This document shows, one piece after another, positions 43,396-52,435 of a stretch of DNA of 64,000 nt. The number at the start of each line of letters is the position of its first letter. Within the stretch, counting starts at the first letter, position 1. A model generated the notes under the pieces. It did no database searches. It saw only the letters and a list, made by a program, of their open reading frames with translations, and was not told where the DNA came from. Position numbers and translations under genes: made by a program. The DNA comes from Nitrosomonas sp. (lineage in GTDB: Bacteria; Pseudomonadota; Gammaproteobacteria; Burkholderiales; Nitrosomonadaceae), in the NCBI GenBank assembly GCA_016703745.1, contig JADJBK010000006.1:1178001-1242000 (forward strand), in the 5' to 3' direction.

Positions 43396-43471
43396 TGGCA
43401 GGCCAGGAGGGCATCGAACCCCCAACCTTCGGTTTTGGAGACCGACGCTCTGCCAATTGAGCTACTGGCCT
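43396..43471 (-). tRNA. tRNA-Trp (anticodon CCA)
   Basis: A 76-nt gene with acceptor AGGCCAG/CTGGCCT, D-arm AGCTCAATTGGCAGAGC, anticodon loop CTCCAAA (CCA, reads UGG), T-arm GGTTCGATGCC and encoded CCA. It lies between tuf and secE, the conserved place. Confidence 0.97.
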
Positions 43472-43509
43472 GTATTAGTCACTACCAACCAAATTAATTA
43501 TCTCTATTA

Positions 43510-44700
43510 CTACTCCAGTACTTTTGCAACCACACCCGCTCCCACGGTGCGCCCACCTTCACGGATGGCGAATCTCAATCCCTCATCCATTGCAATAGGG
43601 GCGATAAGATTTACAGTAACTGAAACATTGTCACCCGGCATAACCATTTCTGTACCCGCTGGCAGCTCTATCGATCCGGTCACATCCGTTGTCCGAAAGT
43701 AAAACTGTGGGCGATAACCCGCAAAAAATGGTGTATGCCGACCGCCCTCTTCCTTGCTCAACACATAGATCTCTGCCGTAAACTTGGTATGCGGCAGAAT
43801 ACTACCCGGCTTAGCCAGCACTTGTCCACGCTCAACCTCTTCTCGCTTAGTACCTCGCAATAGTACGCCCACATTATCTCCGGCCTGCCCTTGATCAAGC
43901 AGCTTACGAAACATTTCAACACCCGTACAAACCGTTTTAATGGTTGGCCGCAAACCAACAATCTCAAGCTCTTCCCCAACCTTGATAACGCCACGCTCTA
44001 CGCGCCCCGTCACCACCGTACCTCGACCAGAGATAGAAAACACATCCTCTACCGGCATAATGAACGCACCATCAATTGCACGCTCTGGCTCAGGTATGTA
44101 GGTATCCAGCGCCTCCGCCAGTTTAAATATTGAAGGCTGCCCAATCTCACTTTGATCCCCTTCCAGCGCTTTTAGCGCCGATCCAGTTATAATCGGTGTG
44201 TCATCGCCAGGAAAATCATACTTTGAAAGTAGCTCACGTATCTCCATTTCCACCAGCTCCAACAATTCGGCATCGTCCACCATATCCGCTTTATTCATGT
44301 AGACAATGATGTAAGGAACCCCAACCTGGCGCGCCAGCAAGATATGTTCACGCGTCTGCGGCATCGGTCCGTCTGCTGCCGATACCACTAGAATCGCTCC
44401 ATCCATCTGCGCTGCACCAGTAATCATGTTCTTTACATAATCAGCATGCCCAGGACAATCAACGTGCGCATAGTGACGATTACCCGTCTCGTATTCTACG
44501 TGAGAGGTGTTAATCGTAATGCCGCGCGCACGCTCCTCCGGCGCAGAATCAATCTGGTCATAGGATTTCATCTCCCCACCATACTTGCTCGTCAACACCG
44601 TCGTGATCGCAGCCGTCAGTGTGGTCTTACCATGATCCACGTGCCCTATTGTTCCAACATTCACATGTGGTTTACTTCGCTCAAATTTACTCTTAGCCAT
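43510..44700 (-). CDS. tuf: Elongation factor Tu
   Basis: A 396-residue GTPase with G1 GHVDHGKTTLTAAI, G2 ARGITINTSHVEY, G3 DCPGHADYVKNM, G4 MNKADMV (usually NKCD) and G5 SALKALEGD, followed by beta-barrel domains 2 and 3 (GRGTVVTGRVERG, TPFFAGYRPQFYFRTTDVTG). It delivers aminoacyl-tRNA to the ribosome. Proteobacteria often carry a second near-identical copy outside such a cluster; only this one is in the window. It follows tRNA-Tyr, -Gly and -Thr. Confidence 0.98.
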   Translation of the reverse strand: MAKSKFERSKPHVNVGTIGHVDHGKTTLTAAITTVLTSKYGGEMKSYDQIDSAPEERARGITINTSHVEYETGNRHYAHVDCPGHADYVKNMITGAAQMDGAILVVSAADGPMPQTREHILLARQVGVPYIIVYMNKADMVDDAELLELVEMEIRELLSKYDFPGDDTPIITGSALKALEGDQSEIGQPSIFKLAEALDTYIPEPERAIDGAFIMPVEDVFSISGRGTVVTGRVERGVIKVGEELEIVGLRPTIKTVCTGVEMFRKLLDQGQAGDNVGVLLRGTKREEVERGQVLAKPGSILPHTKFTAEIYVLSKEEGGRHTPFFAGYRPQFYFRTTDVTGSIELPAGTEMVMPGDNVSVTVNLIAPIAMDEGLRFAIREGGRTVGAGVVAKVLE

Positions 44701-44813
44701 GTTTTACCCTTCTCATTTTAACGCCACATCAACCGACATCGGCATTCCAAGCTTGCCAACCAGATCAGACTACGCGCACTACGTGCACATAGCCATTACA
44801 AAAAACAAAAACG

Positions 44814-44888
<75 letters not shown>

Positions 44889-44922
44889 AAACGACTCCAA
44901 TATTTACATCCTTCTCTTCTAG

Positions 44923-44996
44923 TGGAGCGGGTGAAGGGAATCGAACCCTCGTCGTAAGCTTGGAAGGCTTCTGCTCTACCATTGAGCTACACCCGC
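44923..44996 (-). tRNA. tRNA-Gly (anticodon TCC)
   Basis: A 74-nt gene with acceptor GCGGGTG/CACCCGC, D-arm AGCTCAATGGTAGAGC, anticodon loop CTTCCAA (TCC), T-arm GGTTCGATTCC and encoded CCA. Confidence 0.97.
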
Positions 44997-45090
44997 TCAT
45001 AACTTTCTTTGTGATTAAGCCACTATTTCAGCCTGCTCACCAATTCAACTCCAACTGAATATTACCCAACAGACATAGGTACAACGTATA

Positions 45091-45175
<85 letters not shown>

Positions 45176-45188
45176 AAAATAATCGAGG

Positions 45189-45217
45189 ATTATCTATGTT
45201 TTACTAATCCAAGTCAA
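45189..45217 (-). promoter_or_regulatory. Sigma-70 promoter of the tRNA-Tyr-Gly-Thr-tuf operon
   Basis: TTGACT (45217-45212), a 17-bp spacer and GATAAT (45194-45189) stand just before tRNA-Tyr on the minus strand. Both hexamers match five of six consensus bases. The predicted leader is only about 6 nt, usual for tRNA operons. Confidence 0.8.
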
Positions 45218-45332
45218 TGACAAGTCTCTTCCTGAATCAAGACAATCGCGCCTAAAAGCATTTGAAATATAGAATTTAAATAAGGCAGCGATACTATCAT
45301 TCTGATTTTACATGACAACAAAGCTAATATCT

Positions 45333-45945
45333 TTAATTATCCATCACTTTTCGAGCATCAAAGATGCTTCGAGTAAATAGATAAAAGAAGCATCAGCTGT
45401 AAAATATTTTCTTTATCAGCATCTGCGCTGCGATTTATGGTACAGATAATTGGGCTGCCATTGATACCAAACAGCTCAGCGTTTATTTTCTCCATTGAGC
45501 CCCTAATCCGATCAACATCACCGAAGACAAAGTGATTTCAATAAATGGCAAGCAAGTGTTTGAAACGCAGCACCGACAAGTTCTAAAAAAAACCGCCATC
45601 CGCCTTGATTAGCCATGAGAGTGCGTATAGCCGCATTAAAACTCGCTCAATTCAAACAATAACCGATACAGCCCGATTCCAAAAACAATATGACTGGAAA
45701 AGCTTACAAAGCATTATTACCGTTACCACCAGAAGACGAACCAATAACAAAGTGACCGAGGAAATACGTTATTCTATCAAACGTCTCAATGCGAATGCTC
45801 CAAAACGATTGGTGCGTGTGATGCGGACGCATTGAGCCACAGAGCCTCGCTGACAACTCGTATTTGTCGAGTCCAACAAAACCTTAACTCTCCGGGATAG
45901 CTTACGGAAACACACTCAACTCAACGATTTTATAAAAGCAGCTGG
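45333..45945 (+). pseudogene. Decayed ISAs1-family transposase
   Basis: Several segments in different frames resemble an ISAs1 (H-repeat) transposase in order: LIIHHFSSIKDASSK from 45333, ICAAIYGTDNWAAID from 45421, VISINGKQVFE near 45530, SHESAYSRIKTRSIQTI from 45608 (compare the family HGRIETR block), TEEIRYSI and KRLVRVMRTH to 45835. A tail LTLRDSLRKHTQLN follows. Stops, frame changes and a large internal loss show long decay. No inverted-repeat ends were identified. It fills most of the gap between tRNA-Tyr and cobW. Confidence 0.65.
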
Positions 45946-45953
45946 ATTAACAA

Positions 45954-46099
45954 GGCTATGTCATCGTTAGTTAGTGGTTGTCATGTAACCCAATAAATTT
46001 AAAGAAAAATATCAATTATTGGTTTTTTGGCTAATGACTTGTTTATAAATGATAAATAGTGTTTATTTGCAGTGACCAACAATTAACGATGACATAGCC
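45954..46099. mobile_element. 146-bp MITE with 8-bp target duplication
   Basis: The ends GGCTATGTCATCGTTA (left, from 45954, and right as reverse complement ending at 46099) are identical over 16 bp and similar to about 25 bp. They are flanked by exact ATTAACAA repeats (45946-45953 and 46100-46107). The inside is AT-rich and non-coding. The 8-bp duplication and GGC-type ends suggest a parent of the IS1595 kind, which is inference. It lies 22 bp upstream of the Zur-box-like palindrome of cobW. Confidence 0.85.
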
Positions 46100-46121
46100 A
46101 TTAACAAATAATTAGCTTGAT

Positions 46122-46147
46122 TTATGATACGTTAGAACATATCATAA
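46122..46147 (+). promoter_or_regulatory. Zur-box-like operator upstream of cobW
   Basis: The 26-bp palindrome has half-sites TTATGATACGTTA and GAACATATCATAA, matching at 11 of 13 positions. Its core GATACGTTAGAACATATC differs at two positions from the proteobacterial Zur consensus form GATATGTTATAACATATC as I recall it. It lies 29-54 bases before the cobW ATG, a good place for repression when zinc is plentiful. Confidence 0.65.
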
Positions 46148-46175
46148 ATAATCAGATATTCTGGAATTCACTTTT

Positions 46176-47411
46176 ATGTCCGCAGCAAATGAATTGAATA
46201 AGCCCCTAAAAAGATTACCAGTCACCATTCTTTCAGGATTTCTGGGTGCAGGGAAAACGACTGTGCTGAATCATATTCTCAATAATCGGCAAGGACAGCA
46301 AATTGCAGTTATTGTAAATGACATGAGCGAAATCAATATTGACGCATCCATTATTGAAAAAGAGGTTTCATTCAACCGCTCCAAAGAGAAACTGATTGAG
46401 ATGAGCAACGGCTGCATTTGCTGCACCTTGCGCGAAGATTTACTGATTGAAGTGCGTAAATTGGCCATCGAGCAGAGATTCGATTATCTGGTCATTGAAT
46501 CCACAGGAATATCTGAACCATTGCCGATCGCGGAAACATTTACATTGGCTGATGACGACGGGGCCAGTCTATCGGATATTGCGCGATTAGATACCATGGT
46601 AACGGTGGTTGATGCAGTCAATTTCACGAAAGATTTTGAAGAAGCAAGAATGCTTCAAGAGGTGGGAGAAAGCCTGGGAGAAGATGACGAGCGCAGTGTA
46701 GCTGACCTCCTGATTGATCAGGTGGAATTTAGCGATGTAATTTTGATCAACAAGATTGACTTAATCAGTTCGGCTGAGTTAACCCAATTACAAGGCATCT
46801 TACGTAGTTTGAATACTGAAGCTGAAATAATTGCTATTAAGAACGGGCGAGCTGAATTGTCTAAGCTTTTAAATACAGGTAAATTCAGTTTTGAGCATGC
46901 CCAACAAGCGCCTGGCTGGTTAAAAGAGATGCGCGGGGAACATATTCCTGAAACTGAAGAGTACGGCATCAGCAGTTTTGTGTATACAGCCAGAAAGCCA
47001 TTCCATCCTCAGCGATTTTACGATTTTCTCCATCAACCTTGGCCGGGAGGCAAGCTACTCCGCTCAAAGGGATACTTCTGGTTAGCGACACGCCCGGATT
47101 ATGCGGGCCAGTGGAATCAGGCTGGTGGTATTGCACACTATGGTTATGCTGGCATGTTCTGGAAAGCCGTGCCTAGAAATGAGTGGCCGAATGATGAAGG
47201 TTATTTCCAATCCATATTGGAAAAATGGGAAGAGCCCGATGGAGATCGGCGGCAAGAATTGGTTTTTATCGGTCAGAACCTAGATCAACAAGGCATATGT
47301 CAATGGCTGGATGAATGCTTGCTGAATAATACGGAGCTTGAGGCTGGCGAAAGCTATTGGCTTACTTTGAAAGATCCATTTCCTGCGTGGAGCAATCAAT
47401 CAGATGATTAA
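46176..47411 (+). CDS. CobW/COG0523 GTPase, putative zinc metallochaperone (ZigA-like)
   Basis: A 411-residue G3E GTPase: Walker A GFLGAGKTT (residues 21-29), VIVNDMSEINIDASII, the metal-binding SNGCICCTLREDL with CxCC at 80-83, VIESTGISEPLPIAETF, VVDAVNF and ILINKIDL, then a C-terminal CobW domain (FVYTARKPFHPQRFYDFLH). This subgroup is linked to zinc starvation and delivery of zinc to target proteins. The Zur-like operator supports a zinc role over cobalamin synthesis, for which no other gene is present. The stop overlaps the next frame by 8 bases, so a two-gene operon with the DUF1826-like gene is likely. Confidence 0.88.
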   Translation: MSAANELNKPLKRLPVTILSGFLGAGKTTVLNHILNNRQGQQIAVIVNDMSEINIDASIIEKEVSFNRSKEKLIEMSNGCICCTLREDLLIEVRKLAIEQRFDYLVIESTGISEPLPIAETFTLADDDGASLSDIARLDTMVTVVDAVNFTKDFEEARMLQEVGESLGEDDERSVADLLIDQVEFSDVILINKIDLISSAELTQLQGILRSLNTEAEIIAIKNGRAELSKLLNTGKFSFEHAQQAPGWLKEMRGEHIPETEEYGISSFVYTARKPFHPQRFYDFLHQPWPGGKLLRSKGYFWLATRPDYAGQWNQAGGIAHYGYAGMFWKAVPRNEWPNDEGYFQSILEKWEEPDGDRRQELVFIGQNLDQQGICQWLDECLLNNTELEAGESYWLTLKDPFPAWSNQSDD

Positions 47412-47735
47412 TTCAGCAAAAATTGACCAATCGCTAGCGCAACAAGCCCCAGGCTCAATAAAAAGCGTGTCAGGGCACGAGGCTAGAATATTGACACAGA
47501 TCTACGATACGCAAGTTGACCTATGTATTCTCAAGCGCCAGATTGATGCTGAAGTAAAAGAATACGTCAGGCTCTTACAACAATCACACCGTGATTTTCG
47601 AATGACGAGAATCATTACTTTAGGGACTTTATCCGATACTTTACTGGAATCATTACCTCCGCACAAATGGCGTAATCGATTTATTGACGATATTCTAGTC
47701 TTGACTGATATGTTTTCCTGCCTGTTCGAACTTAA

Positions 47736-48929
47736 GGAACCTCTGAAAAACAAACATTCTGAACGGCAGTCACTCAAAAACTAGCCACTATTTTCAAATA
47801 GTGACGCTGATTTTTATGAAAACAGCTATTTCTCTCTGGAAACAAGTCCATTTACTGGCTTGTTTTCAAATTTCAGACGCAACAAGGCGTCGACGTTCAT
47901 AGGCGTCACCACGGATGACGTTGGCAATGGCTGTCAGGAAGGTCAAACGGGCCGCATTTTTGGCCAGGCCGCGATAGCGATTTTTAGCATACCCAAAGCG
48001 GATTTTGATATCCCGAAACACGTGTTCGACTTTGGCGCGGCGTTTCGCCAGTTCGCGGGCGGCCCCGCGCAGTAGTTGAGCCGCGCCGGAATCGTCTTTC
48101 GTGAGCCTGGCCAGTTTGCCCGGACGCATCGTGATTACGCAGACTGGAGGGTTTTCTGCCGGCATCTCCGGGCGTTTATCCAGCCCCTGATATCCGGCAT
48201 CGCCATGGACAAACTGTTCCTCGCCATGCAGCAGGGCGGCGGCTTCGGCAACGTCGCTGACATGCCCCGAGGTTACTTTGAGCGTATGCACCAACCCGGT
48301 TTCATGATCGACGCCGATATGAAACTTGCTGCCGAAAAACCATTGATTGCCCTTTTTGCTGGAATGCATTTCTGGATCACGCGACCGGCTTTTATTTTTG
48401 GTTGAAGTCGGTGCGGCAATCAGGCTGGCATCGACGATGGTGCCGGCTTTCAAGAACAACCCACGCTCACTCAGTGTTTGGTTGATGACCTGGAAGATTT
48501 GATCCATCAACCCGTGTTTTTCCAGTAAATGTCGAAATTGCAAAATGGTGCTTTCATCCGGCACGGCTTCCAGACGAATGCCGCAAAAACGGCGCAGTGA
48601 TTCAATCTCATACAGCGCATCTTCCATGCCCGGATCGGAATAGTTGTAGATAATTTGCGCAACATGCGCGCGCAGCATCAATTCCAAGGCAAATGGTTTG
48701 CGGCCACGCCCATTGCCTGGCGCATAGTGTGGTTCAATAACATCAATCATAGCCTGCCAAGGCAATAATCCATCAAGTTGATCGAGAAACTTCTCGCGGC
48801 GCGTGACTTTGCCCTTATTGGCGTATTCGGCATCAGCAAAACTCATCTGTTGGTAAGGTTTCATGAATAGCTTCTCGAAAAAGTTTGATGCAGAATTATA
48901 TCGGTGATCGGTTATTGATCAGAGGTTCC
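47736..48929 (-). mobile_element. IS5-family insertion sequence, 1194 bp
   Basis: The terminal repeats GGAACCTCTGA (47736 onward and reverse complement ending 48929) enclose one transposase gene on minus. The target TTAA is duplicated exactly (47732-47735 and 48930-48933) and fits the YTAR target rule of the IS5 group; the size matches IS5 itself (about 1.2 kb). The element splits the DUF1826-like gene. Confidence 0.95.
47866..48864 (-). CDS. IS5-family transposase
   Basis: A 332-residue DDE transposase: N-terminal DUF772-type domain (FLDQLDGLLPWQAMIDVIEP, GRGRKPFALELMLRAHV), IRLEAVPDESTILQFRHLLE, first Asp in GTIVDASLIAAPTSTKN, second in FVHGDAGYQGLDKRPE, and the Glu in KVEHVFRDIKIRFGYAKNRY. 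The frame is intact and the element may be active. Its strand is opposite to the gene it interrupts. Confidence 0.95.
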   Translation of the reverse strand: MKPYQQMSFADAEYANKGKVTRREKFLDQLDGLLPWQAMIDVIEPHYAPGNGRGRKPFALELMLRAHVAQIIYNYSDPGMEDALYEIESLRRFCGIRLEAVPDESTILQFRHLLEKHGLMDQIFQVINQTLSERGLFLKAGTIVDASLIAAPTSTKNKSRSRDPEMHSSKKGNQWFFGSKFHIGVDHETGLVHTLKVTSGHVSDVAEAAALLHGEEQFVHGDAGYQGLDKRPEMPAENPPVCVITMRPGKLARLTKDDSGAAQLLRGAARELAKRRAKVEHVFRDIKIRFGYAKNRYRGLAKNAARLTFLTAIANVIRGDAYERRRLVASEI

Positions 48930-49270
48930 TTAAGCAAGTTGGCTTCAGGCTCTGCGTTTTAAACAAAAGCATGTGTCCACGCTTTCATACTGACAAGGTA
49001 CCTTGTCGATTGATCACCACCTATACCGGCAAAGGAACGGAATGGCTGGACCGGCAAATTAATGATCCTTCAATACTTGATGTTTGTAATGATGAGTACT
49101 TATATCCCGATTCTATCCAAAAATTGGGTGAAGGCGATATTGCCCTGCTCAAAGGCGACAAGTGGCCAGAGAAAAATAGCTTAGGCGTTATTCATCGCTC
49201 ACCCGCACTGAGCGATAATGAAATGCGATTACTATTGACGCTTGATTTTGCTCACTGAAGCTTATGAATC

Positions 49271-49665
49271 AGGGTGTCCTATATTTTGTGTAAATAGTGG
49301 TTAATAATGCTGAGGCACTCTTTCGTTGAATTGAATAGTAAACCTGTTTAAAGCGGGTTTCCAATCTTTAAGAGGCATAGACCATTTTTTGGCGATGTTG
49401 ATGAGTGCCAAATAGAAAAGTTTGATAATAAACTCATCGTTGGGAAACGAACCCCGATTTTTGCTGACTTTGCGCAGACTCATATTGATTGATTCAATCG
49501 CGTTGGCTGTATAAATGATGCGCCGTATCTCAGGCAGATAGTCGAAAAAACGGAATGATACGCCGCCAGTTATTGCGCCAGGACAGAGCAATCGGTGGAT
49601 AAGCACCGTTCCATTTATCTTCAAAAGCAGATAGCGCTTGTTCGGTCTCATACTAAAGCTCGTTT
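49271..49665 (-). pseudogene. IS256-family transposase remnant (C-terminal part, frameshifted)
   Basis: On the minus strand a segment reading TEQALSAFEDKWNGAYPPIA, then LSWRNNWRRIIPFF, passes a T-run near 49550 and continues in another frame as DYLPEIRRIIYTANAIESIN to PALNRFTIQFNERVPQHY (stop at 49301). This is the C-terminal third of an IS256-type transposase with one frameshift. The sequence GGGTGTCCTATATTTTGTGT at 49273-49292 looks like the element end. The N-terminal two thirds are missing. Confidence 0.85.
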
Positions 49666-49865
49666 TTAACAGCAGAAAGTTTAATTATCAGCGGACATTT
49701 CTACTTTGGGTTAACAAGAATTGCCACTCTAATTGACGATAACCTGGTTCTCTGCTAATTTCCATCCTTACCGAAACGGGTGATTTGGTTCTCCATCACC
49801 CCGCTAACGTTGCTGTCCTTTCTATTTTTCCCTATCGTGGCTTTTGTAAGCCTGTCTTATTCAGA

Positions 49866-51776
49866 ATGGATATGTCATTTCCGGGTTACCGGGTAAGCCT
49901 GCTGCTGTGGATATTGCTTTCACTGTGGATAAACGCGGCAGTAGCCAGCATGGCAGAAGTTTCGCCTGCTGCCGGGGCGTCAAACCAGGCCGAAATGCAT
50001 ATCGAGGGTCAAACTATTAGCCTCAGGTTGGAAATGGGTCAGAATGATTTCGACAAGCTCGCAGCGCTTGCCAAAAAACAACAGCAAGGGCTGGAGACAT
50101 TATTGGCGGAAGTCATTCAGATCGAGGTGGGCGGAGAAAATATTAAACCTGTTGCCATCCGGTATCTGGGTAATCAGGCTGGGCGCTTGCTTGCACCAGA
50201 TAGCGCGGAAATGACAGCAATGTGGACGGACAACTTCGCTGCCAGACCCGGGTTGACAGCATCAGGTTCTACTAAGCAGGTAACGCGGCCCGTGATGAGT
50301 CATGCGGTTGAAACGATATTTTCTATTCCTGGCGATAGCAACGATTCCCCTTTGAAGTTGATTCCACTGATAGACACGACTACCAATAACCCATCGCCGT
50401 TTGCAATTGGCCTGATTGTTTACCATGAGCAGATACCGGTCACCGAGCACCGTTTGTTGTCGCAAGCGGAAACACTGATGCTCAATAAACAGGATCCGTG
50501 GTTATCGCGCTTTGAGAATCCGGCTATGAATCGTATGCTGCAATCAGTGATAACTGGAATTTTGTATGTGGAACCAACCGAAATACGGCAGGAACTCATT
50601 ATCCGATTAGGTGATTTACTGGCGTGGCTGGAGCTTTCAAAAACAAAAGAAGCAAAAATTATTACTGCTGCCATTGAAAATCAACGTGTTATGCCGCCTC
50701 ATCGACAACATACACCAAAGGAACTGATTTCCGAATTATTGATGACACACAATGCGCTGTCCATCGAAGGCAAGCCGCAGCAAGTAATATTTGATCGGAT
50801 CGAATACCTGACACCGGGACCACATGGTTTGGTGACAGCCAGTCAAGACGGACAGCTGGATATTCAGACCACCTTCATTGGCATCGTCTTCGCCTATACC
50901 ATCCCCCACTATCCATCAGAGATCACGCTTCACTGGTCAATTTTTCCGCCTGGAGTCAAAATCATTCCCGTTACCACGTTTGATCTGACTGGGCAGTTTG
51001 ATAGTTACGTCACGCCTGCAGATCCATCATTTAAATGGGAAGATATGATCGATGAGTATGATTTTCTCGAGAATCACGCCGCACTCAAGGAAGCGAGAAA
51101 AGCCTTGCTGGATAACGTGCAGGTACTCGCCAGGAACGATCAGCGCGTGACCGATAGTCTGATTGCCGGGTCGATTGCTGTCATGCTGGTATTGGGGTTT
51201 ATTTTTCTGACTGGAAAACTGCGTAAAAAACAGATGTCGACCAATCTGGCCTGGGGAAGCGGAATAGCGCTGTTGCTGCTAGTGAGTATTCTTGTATTGC
51301 AAGAACAAGGATATGAATTCACTGGCGATATGCCAGAGGAAGAGCTGGATGAGATGCGCGCCAAACAGATCGTTACGCAATTACTGAAGAATATTTACCG
51401 CTCGTTTGATTTTCGCGCGGAGCACGATGCCTATGACAAACTGGCGAGCAGCGCCCATGGTAATCTGCTGGAAACCCTCTATCTACAGAATCGTCAGGCA
51501 CAACTGCGAGCGCAAGCTGGTGGTACGCGTACCAAAGTGCAGCATGTCGAAGTAACGAATACACGGATTGACCGGGTGGAGCCCAATTCGATGGTCTATC
51601 ATATTGATGCCCACTGGATAATCCAGGGTAGTGTGGCGCACTGGGGACATGTACATCAGCGCCAGAACCGCTATCAGGCGCGGCTGGCAATCGAACCGGC
51701 TGATGGGCTATGGAAACTTACACAATTTGATCTGATGGACGAGCAACGCGTCAATCAGCAAAGGGCGCTCCCATGA
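49866..51776 (+). CDS. Membrane-anchored protein of unknown family, first gene of ABC unit
   Basis: From the ATG at 49866 (MDMSFPGYRVSLLLWILL) the protein has 636 residues; a longer frame reaches 49785. I do not recognise the family. It has a signal peptide ending near NAAVASMA, a large probably periplasmic domain, then two adjacent transmembrane helices (SLIAGSIAVMLVLGFIFLTG near 430-450 and SGIALLLLVSILVLQ near 465-480). A second soluble domain follows (MRAKQIVTQLLKNIYRSFDF, YHIDAHWIIQGSVAHWGHVH), with several His and Trp residues. It overlaps the ATPase by 4 bases (ATGA), so it is co-translated with it and is probably a partner or periplasmic adaptor of the transporter. Confidence 0.75.
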   Translation: MDMSFPGYRVSLLLWILLSLWINAAVASMAEVSPAAGASNQAEMHIEGQTISLRLEMGQNDFDKLAALAKKQQQGLETLLAEVIQIEVGGENIKPVAIRYLGNQAGRLLAPDSAEMTAMWTDNFAARPGLTASGSTKQVTRPVMSHAVETIFSIPGDSNDSPLKLIPLIDTTTNNPSPFAIGLIVYHEQIPVTEHRLLSQAETLMLNKQDPWLSRFENPAMNRMLQSVITGILYVEPTEIRQELIIRLGDLLAWLELSKTKEAKIITAAIENQRVMPPHRQHTPKELISELLMTHNALSIEGKPQQVIFDRIEYLTPGPHGLVTASQDGQLDIQTTFIGIVFAYTIPHYPSEITLHWSIFPPGVKIIPVTTFDLTGQFDSYVTPADPSFKWEDMIDEYDFLENHAALKEARKALLDNVQVLARNDQRVTDSLIAGSIAVMLVLGFIFLTGKLRKKQMSTNLAWGSGIALLLLVSILVLQEQGYEFTGDMPEEELDEMRAKQIVTQLLKNIYRSFDFRAEHDAYDKLASSAHGNLLETLYLQNRQAQLRAQAGGTRTKVQHVEVTNTRIDRVEPNSMVYHIDAHWIIQGSVAHWGHVHQRQNRYQARLAIEPADGLWKLTQFDLMDEQRVNQQRALP

Positions 51777-52435
51777 TTCAGGTAGACGAGCTGGAGTTCT
51801 CCTATACCCAATCAGAATTTCAGCTTGTTATTCCCTCATTGTCGGTTGGGTCGGCAGAAAGCGTGGCGATTATTGGCCCAAGTGGCACAGGCAAATCCAC
51901 TCTGCTCAAGCTGGTGTCCGGCATTCTCACAGCCACCAAGGGACGGGTTTTGTTTAATGGTGTTGATCTGGCAGCACTTGGAGATTCGAGACGGCGCGCA
52001 CTCAGAAGCGAACAGATTGGTTTCATTTTTCAGAATTTTGAATTGCTGGACTACTTGAGCGCCTTCGATAACATACTGCATCCCTACCGGATCAGTCGTA
52101 CATTGCAGCTTGATGCCGAAGTCAGGGAGCGTGCCCGCCAGCTTGCATACGATATGGGCGTCAATGAGCGATTACAGGCGTATCCATCACAATTATCACA
52201 AGGTGAAAAGCAACGGGTAGCGATCTGTCGCGCAGTATTATCATGCCCTAGACTTATTCTGGCCGATGAAGCAACCGGCAATCTTGATCCCGCCAACAAA
52301 CAGCATATTCTTGACCTGATTTTCCACTATATCCAGCAATCTGGCGCCACCTTGCTTGCCGTCACGCACGATCATGATCTGTTGAACCGGTTTGACCGCG
52401 TCATTGATTTTCAGGCATTCATTCATGATCGATAG
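51773..52435 (+). CDS. ABC transporter ATPase, LolD/MacB-like
   Basis: A 220-residue ATPase: Walker A GPSGTGKSTLLKL (residues 34-42), Q-loop FIFQNFELLDYLSAFDNI, signature LSQGEKQRVAICRAVL, Walker B LILADEATGNLD and switch His in AVTHDHDLL. The group pairs with FtsX-type permeases and does mechanical work (lipoprotein release, efflux), not classic import. It overlaps the upstream gene by 4 bases and the permease start by 11 bases. Confidence 0.93.
   Translation: MIQVDELEFSYTQSEFQLVIPSLSVGSAESVAIIGPSGTGKSTLLKLVSGILTATKGRVLFNGVDLAALGDSRRRALRSEQIGFIFQNFELLDYLSAFDNILHPYRISRTLQLDAEVRERARQLAYDMGVNERLQAYPSQLSQGEKQRVAICRAVLSCPRLILADEATGNLDPANKQHILDLIFHYIQQSGATLLAVTHDHDLLNRFDRVIDFQAFIHDR

Larger units (their letters stand above)
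47404..49258 (+). pseudogene. DUF1826-like gene interrupted by an IS5-family element
   Basis: The 5' part (47404-47735) and the 3' part (48934-49258) are in one frame once the element and one TTAA copy are removed: 219 codons reading ...FELKQVGFRLCVLNKSMCPRF, then HTDKVPCRLITTYTGKGTEW. The C-terminal block CPRFHTDKVPCRL is what I recall of DUF1826 proteins, which often sit beside zinc-regulated CobW genes. The intact frame to an in-frame stop on both sides, without other lesions, indicates a recent insertion. As it stands the first part runs into the element and ends at 47784, so the protein is probably lost. Function of the family is unknown. Confidence 0.85.

Noticed and set aside
48076..48405. 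Plus-strand frame of 109 codons within the IS5 element
   Set aside because: It is antisense to the intact DDE transposase and lacks any signature.
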